This document shows positions 35,215-45,671 of a DNA stretch of 64,000 bases, piece after piece. This DNA comes from an uncultured Marinicella sp. (GTDB lineage Bacteria; Pseudomonadota; Gammaproteobacteria; Xanthomonadales; Marinicellaceae). The stretch covers positions 124,001-188,000 of the forward strand of contig CANNAM010000004.1 of the NCBI GenBank assembly GCA_947502595.1, read 5' to 3'. Numbering within the stretch: position 1 is the first letter of the stretch; each line of letters opens with the position of its first letter. Under the pieces are notes generated by a model. It did no database searches and was not told the origin of the DNA. It worked only from the letters and a program-made list of their open reading frames with translations. A program made the translations under genes and the position numbers.

Positions 35215-38200
35215 ATGAATTATCAGTTGCTTACATTTGTTGGTGCTCCAATATATTCCTCGTTCAGACTTAATAAAATCAATCAAGAGTTGCTACAAGC
35301 AACTGCTGGGCAGCAAATTAAAAATGCAGTCGGTTTTTATGTGGTTGAAACCAAGCGGCAGTTAGGCGCAGATCAAATCAGTCAAATTGAACAATTACTG
35401 TCTGCTAAGTACTACTCAGATTCAGTTGCGTCCAACCAAATTCTGATCATGCCTAGAGTAGGTACCATATCGCCATGGTCTACTAAGGCAACAGACATTT
35501 GCCACCATTGTGGTTTATTTGATTTAACCCGGGTAGAAGCTGGACGGTTGATTACAGTTAATCAATCTGATTTTGCTGCCCATGACCTAATTCACGACCG
35601 CATGACTGAGGGCGTTTATGTCGGTACCGCAGAGCTTAATGAACTGTTTGATCACCAGTCGCCTAAACCGGTCAAGTATATAGACATCAAACAATCAGGC
35701 AAATCAGCATTGGCTGAACTGAACCAAACTTTGGGTTTGGCGTTGTCAGATGAAGAAATTGAATATTTGTTTGAGCAGTACACCCGGGCTGGAAAAAACC
35801 CAACAGATGTTGAGCTGATGATGTTTGCGCAAGCCAATTCGGAGCATTGTCGACATAAAATTTTCAACGCAAGCTGGCAAATCGATGGTCAAGACCAACC
35901 GCTGTCATTGTTTAAGATGATCAAAAATACCGAAGCCCAAGCTTCGCTGCCGGCATTATCGGCTTACAAAGACAATGCGGCTGTGTTTGCTGGTGGTCCT
36001 GGTTTAAGAATGACTACCAATGCAAATAATGAATACCAAGGTGTTGCGCAAGAAATTGATGTGCTCATTAAGGTTGAAACACATAATCACCCGACTGGCA
36101 TTGAACCTTTTGCCGGTGCCGCCACCGGATCAGGTGGAGAGATAAGAGATGAAGCTGCCACCGGTCAAGGCGCTAGGCCGAAAGCGGGGTTGTGCGGTTT
36201 TTCAGTCAGCCATTTGCGCATTCCTGGGCTACCGCAGGCTTGGGAAAACAATGCACCAGGGACGCCTGCACGCATGGCAACTTCATTTGAAATCATGCAA
36301 AAAGGTCCAATAGGTGCGGCGGCATTCAATAATGAGTTTGGTCGCCCAAATATTTGCGGTTATTTCAGGAGCTTTGAGGCCCGAACCTCAGAACCTAATC
36401 AGTGGCGTGGCTATCACAAGCCAATTATGTTGGCTGGTGGTTTAGGTAATATCAATCACATTCATACCCGAAAACAAGACACTCAAGTTGGTGATTTTGT
36501 GGTTGTTTTGGGTGGCCCTGCTATGCTCATTGGCTTGGGTGGTGGTGCTGCCAGTTCAATCAGCAGTGCTGATGGGCAAGAAGAGTTGGACTTTGCTTCG
36601 GTGCAACGTGGTAATCCAGAAATGCAACGCCGCTGCCAAGAAGTCATCGATCGTTGTTGGTTCCAAGAAACTAAAAGTCCAATCAGGTCAATCCATGATG
36701 TCGGTGCCGGTGGCTTGTCCAATGCCATCCCTGAAATTTTAGATGATGCCAGTTTGGGTGGTGAAATTGAATTACGTCGTTTACAGGTAGATCATGTTTC
36801 TATGTCGCCGATGGAGATCTGGTGTAATGAGTCACAAGAACGCTATGTGTTATCAATTAAACCTGAAAAATTAACGGAATTTGAAGCTTTGTGTAACAGA
36901 GAGCGTTGCCCTTATGCAATCATGGGCCAGGCCACTGCAGAGCGAACTTTGCGCATCAATGATGAGTTGTTTGACAACCGTCCTGTTGATATTACTATGG
37001 ATTTGTTGTTTGGTAATACCCCGCAAACAGCCATCGACATTCAGTCGCAAAAGCCAGTAACGGTAGCATTTGAACCAAGACTTGAAAACCTCAAAGATCA
37101 AGTTGAACAAGTGTTGTCGTTCCCCACAGTGGCCAGTAAAAAATATTTGATTACCATTGGTGACCGTACCGTATCAGGGTTGATTCATCGTGATCAAATG
37201 GTTGGACCATGGCAAGTCCCAGTGGCAGACTGTGGAATCACCTTACGTGATTATGAGTCTTTGGCTGGTGAAGCCATGGCTGTAGGTGAACGCACGCCAT
37301 TGGCTTTGTTGAATCCAGCCGCTTCAGCCCGCATGGCCGTGGCCGAAGCGTTAACTAATTTAATGGGCGTAGGCATCAACAGCCTGAGCGAAATCAAAAT
37401 TTCAGCCAATTGGATGGCAGCCAGTGCCGCTGAAGGTGAGTTCCAAGCTCTGTATGAAGCCGTGCGCGCTGTAGGAATGGAGTTGTGCCCTGCCTTGGAT
37501 ATTGGCATACCGGTTGGTAAAGATTCGATGTCAATGCAGACCACTTGGCAGGACGATGAACAACAAAAATCTGTGGTGTCACCGATGTCATTAATAATTT
37601 CAGCATTTGCTCCAGTCGACGATGTCACCTTACATAAAACGCCACAATTATCCGGCCAAGTGGGTAACTCTTTGGTACTGATCGATTTGTCTGCGGGTAA
37701 AAACCGTCTGGGTGGCTCGGTGTTGTATCAAGTGCAAGGGCAAATGGGCCAAGAGAGTCCCGATTTGGATGAACCTGCACAATTGTCTTCATTGTTTGAT
37801 TTAATGACCACCGCGCTGCAGCATAATTTAGTGGCGGCTTGCCATGACCGTTCTGATGGTGGACTATTGGCAACTGTGGTTGAAATGGGTATAGCTGGGC
37901 ACTGTGGAGTGGCTTTAGATTTAACTGCTGTTGCTGATCAAATTGAGCCGTGGTTATTCAGTGAAGAGCCAGGCTTGGTGGTCGAGTTGTCACCTCAGCA
38001 TCAAGCGGCATTCATGCAGCTGATAGCTGATGCTGGTTTGTCTGCGCAATGTCATACAGTGGGCAGTATCAATGCTGACATGCTTTTTAGTATCAAACAT
38101 GAAACTGTGTTTGAGCAATGGCCGTTAACAACCTTGGAAGCTATTTGGTCACAAACCAGCTATCAGATGGCTTTGCACAGAGACAACCCAGCAGTAGTAG

Positions 38201-39060
38201 AGCAAGAGTTCCAAGCAATAGGTGCTGATAATCCAGGTATACAACCGAAAGTTGACTTTACCTTCGATGCTGCAATGATTGCGGGTTACCACGACCAAAT
38301 TAAACCGCGGGTGGCAATTTTGCGTGAACAAGGGGTCAATGGTCAGAATGAGATGGCTGCAGCTTTTATGCGAGCTGGATTTGAGGCTGTTGATGTGCAT
38401 ATGCAAGACTTGATTGATGCGCGCTTTGAATTAAGCAGTTTCAGTGGCTTGGTTGCATGTGGTGGCTTTTCTTATGGTGATGTATTGGGTGCAGGTTTGG
38501 GCTGGGCAAAAACTATTTTATTTAACCCTAACTTACGTCAGCAATTTGCCGACTTCTTTGTCGATGAAAGAAAGTTTGTGTTGGGTGTCTGTAATGGCTG
38601 TCAAATGCTTTCAGGCTTACGTTCGATTATTCCTGGTACCGCGCATTGGCCAGACTTTTTACGCAATGAAAGTGAGCAGTTTGAGGCACGTTTCTCTCAA
38701 CTGAAAATTGCTGAGACGGACAATATATTCTTTAAAGGCATGCAAGGTGCTCAAATTCCGGTGGCCATAGCCCATGGAGAAGGCCGGGCACATTTTGCTG
38801 CTGGCGCCACCAGCAAAATGCCAGTTGCTGCACAGTATGTGGACAATCACGGCCAGTTGACTATGCAATACCCATACAACCCCAATGGTTCCAACCAATC
38901 TGTGGCAGCAGTCAGTGGTGCTGGTGGACGTGTGTTGGCTATGATGCCACATCCTGAACGGGTATTCCGCACAGCACAAATGTCCTATGCGCCAGCCAAT
39001 TGGGGAGAGAACTCACCTTGGATGAGAATGTTTTATAATGCCAGATTATTTGTAGATTAA
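35215..39060 (+). CDS. purL: Phosphoribosylformylglycinamidine synthase (PurL)
   Basis: A large single-chain FGAM synthase of 1281 residues from the ATG at 35215; the tracked TTG two codons earlier is less likely. The N-terminal PurS-like domain and two AIR-synthase halves include [20 protein letters not shown] and [12 protein letters not shown]. The C-terminal class I glutamine amidotransferase has the nucleophile in GVCNGCQML and the histidine in MPHPERVFR. It makes FGAM from FGAR, glutamine and ATP in purine biosynthesis. The full length matches the gammaproteobacterial type rather than the split PurLQS. Confidence 0.97.
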   Translation: MNYQLLTFVGAPIYSSFRLNKINQELLQATAGQQIKNAVGFYVVETKRQLGADQISQIEQLLSAKYYSDSVASNQILIMPRVGTISPWSTKATDICHHCGLFDLTRVEAGRLITVNQSDFAAHDLIHDRMTEGVYVGTAELNELFDHQSPKPVKYIDIKQSGKSALAELNQTLGLALSDEEIEYLFEQYTRAGKNPTDVELMMFAQANSEHCRHKIFNASWQIDGQDQPLSLFKMIKNTEAQASLPALSAYKDNAAVFAGGPGLRMTTNANNEYQGVAQEIDVLIKVETHNHPTGIEPFAGAATGSGGEIRDEAATGQGARPKAGLCGFSVSHLRIPGLPQAWENNAPGTPARMATSFEIMQKGPIGAAAFNNEFGRPNICGYFRSFEARTSEPNQWRGYHKPIMLAGGLGNINHIHTRKQDTQVGDFVVVLGGPAMLIGLGGGAASSISSADGQEELDFASVQRGNPEMQRRCQEVIDRCWFQETKSPIRSIHDVGAGGLSNAIPEILDDASLGGEIELRRLQVDHVSMSPMEIWCNESQERYVLSIKPEKLTEFEALCNRERCPYAIMGQATAERTLRINDELFDNRPVDITMDLLFGNTPQTAIDIQSQKPVTVAFEPRLENLKDQVEQVLSFPTVASKKYLITIGDRTVSGLIHRDQMVGPWQVPVADCGITLRDYESLAGEAMAVGERTPLALLNPAASARMAVAEALTNLMGVGINSLSEIKISANWMAASAAEGEFQALYEAVRAVGMELCPALDIGIPVGKDSMSMQTTWQDDEQQKSVVSPMSLIISAFAPVDDVTLHKTPQLSGQVGNSLVLIDLSAGKNRLGGSVLYQVQGQMGQESPDLDEPAQLSSLFDLMTTALQHNLVAACHDRSDGGLLATVVEMGIAGHCGVALDLTAVADQIEPWLFSEEPGLVVELSPQHQAAFMQLIADAGLSAQCHTVGSINADMLFSIKHETVFEQWPLTTLEAIWSQTSYQMALHRDNPAVVEQEFQAIGADNPGIQPKVDFTFDAAMIAGYHDQIKPRVAILREQGVNGQNEMAAAFMRAGFEAVDVHMQDLIDARFELSSFSGLVACGGFSYGDVLGAGLGWAKTILFNPNLRQQFADFFVDERKFVLGVCNGCQMLSGLRSIIPGTAHWPDFLRNESEQFEARFSQLKIAETDNIFFKGMQGAQIPVAIAHGEGRAHFAAGATSKMPVAAQYVDNHGQLTMQYPYNPNGSNQSVAAVSGAGGRVLAMMPHPERVFRTAQMSYAPANWGENSPWMRMFYNARLFVD

Positions 39061-39073
39061 GCCGCTGGATAGT

Positions 39074-39679
39074 ATGATTAAATCACCAATTAAAGAATTG
39101 TTCATCAATGCATTGTTGTTTTTACCGTTGTGTTTCTTTTTTTGGTTTTTAGCCGCATCGGTGTGGGTGCAACCGGCTAAGTGGTTGGCGTCTACAGTGT
39201 TGTCTTTGTGGCAAGCTGATTTGTTCAATGGGATAGAACAGCAGCAGTTTATGTTCCATGTACAAACCTTGATATTCCCCCAGGGATTTGGCTCTGAGAG
39301 TCAATTGGCTGTGCTGGATGTGACCGTCAACCCAATGAAATACGGCTATGGTCTGGCGGTTTTTTCAGGTTTAGTGATGTCTGTACCAGATTTAAGCCTC
39401 AAAAAAAGACTGTTGCAGTTACTGGTGGGTTTTGTTGGGGTCAGCTTGATTCAAGCCAATGGGGTGTTTTGGGACACCTGTAAATCTTTGTTGTTTTCCG
39501 GTGGTGGTGATGCATTCAATGCAATCAATGCGACCGGCATCAGTCATGATTTGGTGGCAGCCATGTACCAAATGTCTTACTTGATTTTGCCAGCGGTGAT
39601 TCCAGTGGTGATTTGGGTTTTATTGAATAGAAGTTTTATTGAAGAAATTACCCAGTACAATAGTAGGGTGGGTCGATAA
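39074..39679 (+). CDS. Exosortase-H-associated-like membrane protein
   Basis: A 201-residue protein with about four membrane segments. The N-terminal LPLCFFFWFLAAS, the central NPMKYGYGLAVFSGL and the C-terminal YLILPAVIPVVIWVLLNR resemble the small membrane protein that accompanies exosortase H (XrtH) in gammaproteobacteria, as I recall that family. XrtH itself is not in this window. The family's biochemical role is not known to me. It follows purL by 13 bp and precedes the type II secretion operon by about 107 bp. The assignment is from memory of the pattern, so it is moderate. Confidence 0.55.
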   Translation: MIKSPIKELFINALLFLPLCFFFWFLAASVWVQPAKWLASTVLSLWQADLFNGIEQQQFMFHVQTLIFPQGFGSESQLAVLDVTVNPMKYGYGLAVFSGLVMSVPDLSLKKRLLQLLVGFVGVSLIQANGVFWDTCKSLLFSGGGDAFNAINATGISHDLVAAMYQMSYLILPAVIPVVIWVLLNRSFIEEITQYNSRVGR

Positions 39680-39786
39680 AACTTCACGACCCGATGAAAC
39701 ATAAGAAACTTTGTCTGGAGGGTACTGTCTGATTCATGCAGGTTAGTACAAACAGTTAACAATCAGCATTAAGCAAATAAATTAAA

Positions 39787-41514
39787 ATGAATGTAGCCAA
39801 CGAACAACAACCAATAACCGAAACTCGAACATTAAGCTTTGAAGAGCAGTTGTGTGAGTATTTGGTAGAACAAGGCCGTTTGAAAGATGAAGACTTACAG
39901 CGTGGGCTGCGGTTGAACAAAGAAAGTTTTGGGGTTTCGCTGGTGCCCTTATTGGTGCGTTTGGGGCTGGCTTCAGAACGGGATGTGGCCTTGTCATTGC
40001 ATGAGCTGTTGGACATCCCCATTATTTCTGACAAGGACTTGCCTGAAGCCAATTCCGTTGATGTTGAGTTCCCTATCAGGTACATGCGTGAAAGTCAGTT
40101 TGTACCAATCGAAGAAGATGAAGAAAAATTAACTGTAGTGATGGTGTATCCCTATGAAGAATACCTCACTAAAGCCATCAAAATGGTGGCTGAAAAAGAA
40201 TTAGACATTAAGATTGGTCTGCCATCAGATGTTGAAAATGCCATCGAGCGGTATTATGGCGGTGGTAAATCTGCCATGGGACAACTGGTAGAAGGCTTGT
40301 CCAATGAAGACGGTGAAATTGAAGACGTTGAGCACCTGAAAGATTTGGCCAGTGAAGCACCAGTAATCAGGTTGGTTAACATGATCATGCAGCGGGCGGT
40401 TGAGTCCAGGGCGTCGGATATTCATATAGAGCCTTTTGAGAATCGCCTGAAAGTGCGTTATCGCTTGGATGGTGTTTTGCATGAGGTGGAATCACCGCCT
40501 GCCAGGTCTACAGCTGCTGTCATCAGTCGCATCAAGATTATGGCAAAATTGAATATTGCTGAACGTCGGTTGCCACAGGATGGGCGCATCATGTTAAGGG
40601 TGCAAGGTAAAGAGTTGGATTTGCGGGTGTCGACTGTACCCACATCGTACGGTGAAAGTGTGGTGATGCGAATTTTGGACCGGGAAAGTATTGTCTTTGA
40701 TTTCGACCAACTGGGTTTTCGACCGCATACTTTAGAGCCATTTTTGAAGGTGCTTGAAATGCCGCACGGTATTTTGCTGGTAACTGGTCCAACTGGATCT
40801 GGTAAAACCACCACTTTATATACCGCCTTACAACGCCTGAATACCGAAGACCGTAAAATCATTACGGTTGAAGATCCGGTGGAGTACCAGTTAACCGGCA
40901 TCAATCAGATTCAAGCCAAAGCTTCAATTGGCTTGGATTTCTCCTCAGCCTTACGAGCCATCGTGCGCCAAGATCCAGACATCATTATGATTGGCGAGAT
41001 GCGTGATTTAGAAACCGCAAAAATTGCGATTCAATCAGCCCTCACGGGTCACTTGGTGTTGTCTACTATTCACACCAACTCTGCAGCAGGTGGTATTTCT
41101 CGAATGATCGATATGGGTGTTGAGGATTACTTATTAACCTCTACAGTCAATGGCATATTGGCACAACGTTTGGTGCGTCGCTTAGATAAAAGCAGCATGG
41201 AAAAATACCAAGTGATGCCAGAGATGATTGAAGAGTTGAATTTGCGGCGTTTTTCAAATGAACCAGACTTGCATTTTTATCGACCTCAACCCTCTGAAGA
41301 AAATCCAACGGGTTATGCAGGTAGGATGTCAATTCTGGAATGTTTAACCATGACAGAAGAGCTCAGACGGATGGTGATGAAAGGCGCCACTGCCGGAGAC
41401 CTACAGAAACAGGCGCAATCTGAAGGTATGTTGACCATGTATGAGGATGGTTTGTTGAAATGCTTGGCTGGTGAAACCAGTTTTGAAGAAGTTATCCGGG
41501 TATCACACGAATAA
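39787..41514 (+). CDS. gspE: Type II secretion ATPase GspE (XpsE type)
   Basis: The 575-residue ATPase has an N-terminal GspE_N domain that binds GspL. The catalytic part has Walker A GPTGSGKT (334-341), the Asp box EDPVEY, Walker B DIIMIGEMRD and the His box GHLVLSTIHTN. It drives pseudopilus assembly. The C-terminal region after QRLVRRL has no CxxC pairs, so the tetracysteine zinc motif of EpsE and XcpR is absent. I recall XpsE of Xanthomonas also lacks it. No clear Shine-Dalgarno precedes the ATG. First gene of an eleven-gene gsp set. Confidence 0.96.
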   Translation: MNVANEQQPITETRTLSFEEQLCEYLVEQGRLKDEDLQRGLRLNKESFGVSLVPLLVRLGLASERDVALSLHELLDIPIISDKDLPEANSVDVEFPIRYMRESQFVPIEEDEEKLTVVMVYPYEEYLTKAIKMVAEKELDIKIGLPSDVENAIERYYGGGKSAMGQLVEGLSNEDGEIEDVEHLKDLASEAPVIRLVNMIMQRAVESRASDIHIEPFENRLKVRYRLDGVLHEVESPPARSTAAVISRIKIMAKLNIAERRLPQDGRIMLRVQGKELDLRVSTVPTSYGESVVMRILDRESIVFDFDQLGFRPHTLEPFLKVLEMPHGILLVTGPTGSGKTTTLYTALQRLNTEDRKIITVEDPVEYQLTGINQIQAKASIGLDFSSALRAIVRQDPDIIMIGEMRDLETAKIAIQSALTGHLVLSTIHTNSAAGGISRMIDMGVEDYLLTSTVNGILAQRLVRRLDKSSMEKYQVMPEMIEELNLRRFSNEPDLHFYRPQPSEENPTGYAGRMSILECLTMTEELRRMVMKGATAGDLQKQAQSEGMLTMYEDGLLKCLAGETSFEEVIRVSHE

Positions 41515-42725
41515 TGGCACAGTTTATTTACAAAGCAATCACACCAACCGGTGAACAGCTAGAGGGCCAGCTGGAAGCGGCCAGCCAGGCAGAGGTGATT
41601 GCTAAGATTCAAGAGGCCGGCAACATGCCAGTTTCAGCCAAGGAGCTGAAACCTGGTTTTACCTTAGAGAACCTGTTGGCTAAACGCAGTAAGATTTCGC
41701 AAAAGCAAGTGGGTTTTTTTACTGAGCAGCTGTCAACTTTATTGAACTCTGGTATGCCATTGGATCGCTCATTGTCGGTGATGATAGATTTATCAGATGA
41801 TGAGCGCGTTCGCACCATGGTCGAGCAAGTACGTGATAAGGTCCGCGGTGGTGGTACATTGTCTGATGCACTGGAAGCCCAACACGGGGTGTTTTCAACC
41901 ATGTACACCAATATGGTACGTGCTGGTGAAATGGGTGGTACTTTAGAGGTTTCCTTACAGCGGTTAAGTGAATACTTGAAAAGCTCCAAGGAGCTGCGAG
42001 ATTCAGTGGTATCAGCAATGATTTACCCTGCCATTTTAATGGTGTTGGCAGTGGGTTCTTTGTTTATCTTGTTGGCCAAGGTAGTGCCTAAGTTTAAACC
42101 ATTGTTTGAGGACGCCAATATTGAACTGCCTTTAATCACTCAAATTGTTTTTGCTGCAGCTGCAGTGGTGCAAAGCTTTTGGTGGGTGTTGATGTTGGTC
42201 GTCATAGTAGTGGTGGTGTTGTTCAAACAGAAACTCAAAGAGCCTGAGTTCCGTTACAGCTGGGATCAGCGCATTCTGAATTTGCCTTTGTTCGGTGAAT
42301 TAACCACGCGCGTAGAAACCGCTAAATTCACCCGCACATTGGGTACTTTGGCTGAAAGCGGTGTGCCGTTATTAACTGGTTTGTCGGTGGCCAAAAAAGT
42401 CATCAACAACAGCGTGATTCTCAAGGCCATCAGTGAAGCCACAGAAAAAGTAAAACACGGTGCACCTTTATCGGATGCGCTGGCCAAAGAAAAAGCCTTC
42501 CCAAAGCTGGCACAACAGTTGCTCAGTGTGGGCGAAGAAACAGGCAAATTAGACGAGATGCTGGTAAGGGCATCAGACACTTATGATGGTGAAGTGAAAA
42601 ACACCATTGAGCGAATGTTGTCGGTATTGGTACCCGTTTTGGTGCTGATATTGGCAGGATTTATTTTTACCATTGTGTTCGCCATCCTGATGCCGATGAT
42701 GAACATGAGCGAATTAGTAGGATAG
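41514..42725 (+). CDS. gspF: Type II secretion inner-membrane platform protein GspF
   Basis: A 403-residue GspF/PilC family protein with two repeated cytoplasmic domains and three membrane segments. The motifs MVRAGEMGGTLE and LLSVGEETGKLDEML mark the two repeats. It sits at the centre of the platform between GspE and the pseudopilins. It starts at the last base of gspE. Confidence 0.96.
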   Translation: MAQFIYKAITPTGEQLEGQLEAASQAEVIAKIQEAGNMPVSAKELKPGFTLENLLAKRSKISQKQVGFFTEQLSTLLNSGMPLDRSLSVMIDLSDDERVRTMVEQVRDKVRGGGTLSDALEAQHGVFSTMYTNMVRAGEMGGTLEVSLQRLSEYLKSSKELRDSVVSAMIYPAILMVLAVGSLFILLAKVVPKFKPLFEDANIELPLITQIVFAAAAVVQSFWWVLMLVVIVVVVLFKQKLKEPEFRYSWDQRILNLPLFGELTTRVETAKFTRTLGTLAESGVPLLTGLSVAKKVINNSVILKAISEATEKVKHGAPLSDALAKEKAFPKLAQQLLSVGEETGKLDEMLVRASDTYDGEVKNTIERMLSVLVPVLVLILAGFIFTIVFAILMPMMNMSELVG

Positions 42726-42729
42726 ATAA

Positions 42730-43143
42730 ATGATTAATAACAGAAAAAAACAACAAGGTTTCAGTTTGATTGAGGTGTTGGTGGTGATGACCATTTTGGC
42801 CGTGATTTTTGGCTTGGTGGTGTCTAATGTAACCGGCGGTCAGGACAAAGCCAAATACAAGCAAGCCAAAATTGAAGTGCAAAAACTGTCACAATCAGTC
42901 AGCGAATTCTATTTAGACACTGGCAGCATGCCTGACAGTTTGGATGAGCTGTATAACGACAATGGAGATGCCATGTGGATGGGCCCTTATGTCAAAGAAA
43001 AAGAGCTGAAAGACCCATGGGGTGAACCTTACCATTTTTCAGCCAACAGTCAACACGGTCAATCTTTTGATATCTACTCATACGGCAAGGATAAAAGTCC
43101 AGGTGGTGACAAGTTAGCTGCCGATATAGGCAACTGGCAGTAA
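42730..43143 (+). CDS. gspG: Major pseudopilin GspG
   Basis: A 137-residue prepilin with the cleavage/methylation site KQQGFSLIEVLVVM, Phe+1 and Glu+5 after the Gly. The C-terminal domain has the conserved DPWGEPYHF and SYGKDKSPGGD, with the aspartates that bind calcium in major pseudopilins. It polymerises into the piston-like pseudopilus. The prepilin peptidase gene is not in this window. Confidence 0.96.
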   Translation: MINNRKKQQGFSLIEVLVVMTILAVIFGLVVSNVTGGQDKAKYKQAKIEVQKLSQSVSEFYLDTGSMPDSLDELYNDNGDAMWMGPYVKEKELKDPWGEPYHFSANSQHGQSFDIYSYGKDKSPGGDKLAADIGNWQ

Positions 43144-43145
43144 AT

Positions 43146-43613
43146 ATGGTTTTGCGCCAAACTAAAGCAACGCTTACTGGCTTTACCCTGATTGAGGTAC
43201 TGGTGGTGTTGGTGATGTTGGCTGTTTTGGCTGGCACCTTGGCTTTTAATATGTCAGGCTCAATGAAGGCCGCTAAAATCAGAGCGGCGAGTAAAGATTT
43301 GGTGGCGGCTTTACGTTATACCCGATCACAAGCGGTGATAAAACATCAAGAGCAACGTTTAATGATTGATGTCAAAGAAAAGTCTTATACCGCGCCAGGC
43401 AAACCCAAGGTGGTGTTGCCCGAAGGCATGGAGCTTAAAGTATTTGCTGCAGCATCTGAGGTGCCTTCGGATGACACTGCAGGCTTTCGTTTTTTTTCTG
43501 ACGGCAGTTCAACCGGTGGGCGCGTGACATTGATATACGATGAACGTTTTTGGCGAATCAATGTAGCCTGGTTAACGGGTGAAATCAGGTTGTTTAAGGA
43601 CACAGAGGTCTGA
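43146..43613 (+). CDS. gspH: Minor pseudopilin GspH
   Basis: A 155-residue pseudopilin with LTGFTLIEVLVVL at the N-terminus, a GspH-type C-terminal beta domain (AASKDLVAALRYTRSQAV) and FRFFSDGSSTGGRV. It lies 2 bp after gspG. It is one of the minor subunits that with I, J and K cap or start the pseudopilus. Confidence 0.92.
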   Translation: MVLRQTKATLTGFTLIEVLVVLVMLAVLAGTLAFNMSGSMKAAKIRAASKDLVAALRYTRSQAVIKHQEQRLMIDVKEKSYTAPGKPKVVLPEGMELKVFAAASEVPSDDTAGFRFFSDGSSTGGRVTLIYDERFWRINVAWLTGEIRLFKDTEV

Positions 43614-44059
43614 TGCAACAACCGGTCCTGCTATCGCGCCATAAAAGCCAAGGTTTCACGTTGATTGAGGTGATTGCCTCATTCACCATATTGGCCATGA
43701 CTTTTATGGTGATTTTGGAAATACTGTCTAACTCCAGTACCAACACCATCAAGTCATCTGAGCGAACTAAAATTTCCTTGTTGGCACAAAGTAAGATGGA
43801 TGAGGTTGGGTTGTTGATTCCTGTGGAAGAGGGTTCTCAATCAGGCAGTTTTGATGATGAGGTTAATTGGGATCTGGTAATACAATCTTTTGATGTGGCT
43901 TATGAAGGCAATGTGGTTATGGATTTCGCACCAGTTGAGTTATATAAGGTGGTATTGACACTGACCTGGCAAGACGGTCATGACAAAACCCGTTCTGTGG
44001 ACTTCACCACCCTCAAAGCCATGACACCAGACTTTGAATCACAGGGTTTGGGTCGATGA
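43613..44059 (+). CDS. gspI: Minor pseudopilin GspI
   Basis: A 148-residue prepilin-like protein with KSQGFTLIEVIASF. The typical GspI phrase LLAQSKMDEVGL follows the helix. It forms the tip complex with GspJ and GspK. Start and upstream stop overlap as TGATG. Confidence 0.92.
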   Translation: MQQPVLLSRHKSQGFTLIEVIASFTILAMTFMVILEILSNSSTNTIKSSERTKISLLAQSKMDEVGLLIPVEEGSQSGSFDDEVNWDLVIQSFDVAYEGNVVMDFAPVELYKVVLTLTWQDGHDKTRSVDFTTLKAMTPDFESQGLGR

Positions 44060-44757
44060 AGCGTACTCAAGGCTTTACCCTGATAGAAGTCATAGTGGTG
44101 TTTACTTTACTGGCCATGATTATGGCCATGATTTTCTCAGGTATTGATTCAGGCCGACGTACAGCAGAAAAAGGTGAACAACGGATCACTGCAATCAATG
44201 AAATGCGGGTTATTCAAGGCATCATACGCCACCAAGTTTCTCGCGCCATGGGTTTGGGTGTGGTTGAATCTGATGAAGGTGAAATGTTGAAATTTATTGG
44301 CGATGAAAATGCCATTACTTTTGTGGCCCCTATGCCTGGTTACCTTGGTACCGGCGGTCCGCACATTCAAAAGTTAGAACTGGTTAATGCCGATGGCGGT
44401 AAAATACTGCAATACACGCACGGATTAATCAGTAATTATGATGATGAAAACGAACAATCTGCTTTTGATGATGCTGAACCCATTGTGTTATTGGAAAACA
44501 TCAGGGATGGGGTGTTCAGATTTGTTGAGTTGGATGAGGAGGGTTTGCCAACCGACTGGCTCAATGAATTAGAAAACCCAGTGGCCATGCCATTGATGGT
44601 ACAACTGGATTTAACCATGATGCCGACTGCCAAAGAGCAGTGGCCTTTATTCCAAGTGGCCATCCAATTGGACGGCAGTGGTACTTCAGCCAGACGCAGG
44701 ACCAGTGCCATCAATCTGTTGCAACAACGTAACAGTAACAGGGGCAGTGAACAGTGA
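44056..44757 (+). CDS. gspJ: Minor pseudopilin GspJ
   Basis: A 233-residue pseudopilin with TQGFTLIEVIVVF at the N-terminus and the larger beta-rich C-terminal domain typical of GspJ. It starts four bases before the gspI stop and is part of the I-J-K tip complex. Confidence 0.92.
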   Translation: MKRTQGFTLIEVIVVFTLLAMIMAMIFSGIDSGRRTAEKGEQRITAINEMRVIQGIIRHQVSRAMGLGVVESDEGEMLKFIGDENAITFVAPMPGYLGTGGPHIQKLELVNADGGKILQYTHGLISNYDDENEQSAFDDAEPIVLLENIRDGVFRFVELDEEGLPTDWLNELENPVAMPLMVQLDLTMMPTAKEQWPLFQVAIQLDGSGTSARRRTSAINLLQQRNSNRGSEQ

Positions 44758-45671
44758 GGTCACATTTGCAATCAGTCCCAATCAGCTCAAGGGTGAAACA
44801 GCAGGGCATCGCTTTGGTGTTGGTGCTGTGGGTGGCTTTGTTGATGAGTGTGATTGCCGGTAGTTTTGCTTTGTCAGCACGCACCGAGAGTTTACAATCT
44901 CGTATTTTGTTCAATGAAACCAAGGCCAGGTTTTTGGCCGAAGCAGGATTGAATCGTGCCGTATTTGAGTTGCGAAACCCTGACCCAGAAACTCGGTGGA
45001 TTGCTGATGGTAGGCCGTATAAGTTTGAATTAGACGACGCAGAAATTGAAATCAAAATTATTGACGAGTCAGGTAAAATTGATTTGAATCAAGCATCCGA
45101 GGAACTTTTGATTGGATTGTTTGCCTCATTGGGCGTTGATTATGATGAAGCGATTGGCATCGTTGATAAAATTTTAGATTGGAAAGATGCAGATGAAGAG
45201 GTACGACTTGCCGGTGCAGAAGATGCTGACTATTTTGCTGCTGGTTATCAGTATGGCGCCAAAGACGCACCGTTTGATACAGTTCCAGAGTTGATTCAAG
45301 TGATGGGTGTCAGTTATGAAATGTACCGTAAAATTGAACCAGCACTGACGGTATACTCTGGCCGAAAAGCCATTAATCTGGCCTTTGCACCGAAAGAGGT
45401 TTTGCTGGCAATTAATGGTGTGACGGCTGAGGCAGCTGATATGTTTATTGAAGAACGAACTGCCATTGAAGATGTGAATGCGGTACTGCCTTTGTTGGCT
45501 GAAGGATACTCAGGTCAGTTACGCGGAGGTGGGACCACTTTCAGCATCATCAGCAAAGCAACTTTGCCTAATAAGCAATTTGCAACAATAGATGCCACCA
45601 TCAGAATGGGTGGCAATTTACAAGGGCGGCCTTTTAGGGTGGTGCGCTGGAGAGACAACGAACACAAATGA
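44754..45671 (+). CDS. gspK: Minor pseudopilin GspK
   Basis: A 305-residue protein starting at GTG, overlapping the gspJ stop. The cleavage region KQQGIALVLVLWV lacks the Glu+5 found in other pseudopilins, the usual feature of GspK that places it at the tip. The helix-hairpin-helix region with SGKIDLNQAS and APKEVLLAINGV is typical of the T2SSK family. Confidence 0.94.
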   Translation: MRSHLQSVPISSRVKQQGIALVLVLWVALLMSVIAGSFALSARTESLQSRILFNETKARFLAEAGLNRAVFELRNPDPETRWIADGRPYKFELDDAEIEIKIIDESGKIDLNQASEELLIGLFASLGVDYDEAIGIVDKILDWKDADEEVRLAGAEDADYFAAGYQYGAKDAPFDTVPELIQVMGVSYEMYRKIEPALTVYSGRKAINLAFAPKEVLLAINGVTAEAADMFIEERTAIEDVNAVLPLLAEGYSGQLRGGGTTFSIISKATLPNKQFATIDATIRMGGNLQGRPFRVVRWRDNEHK

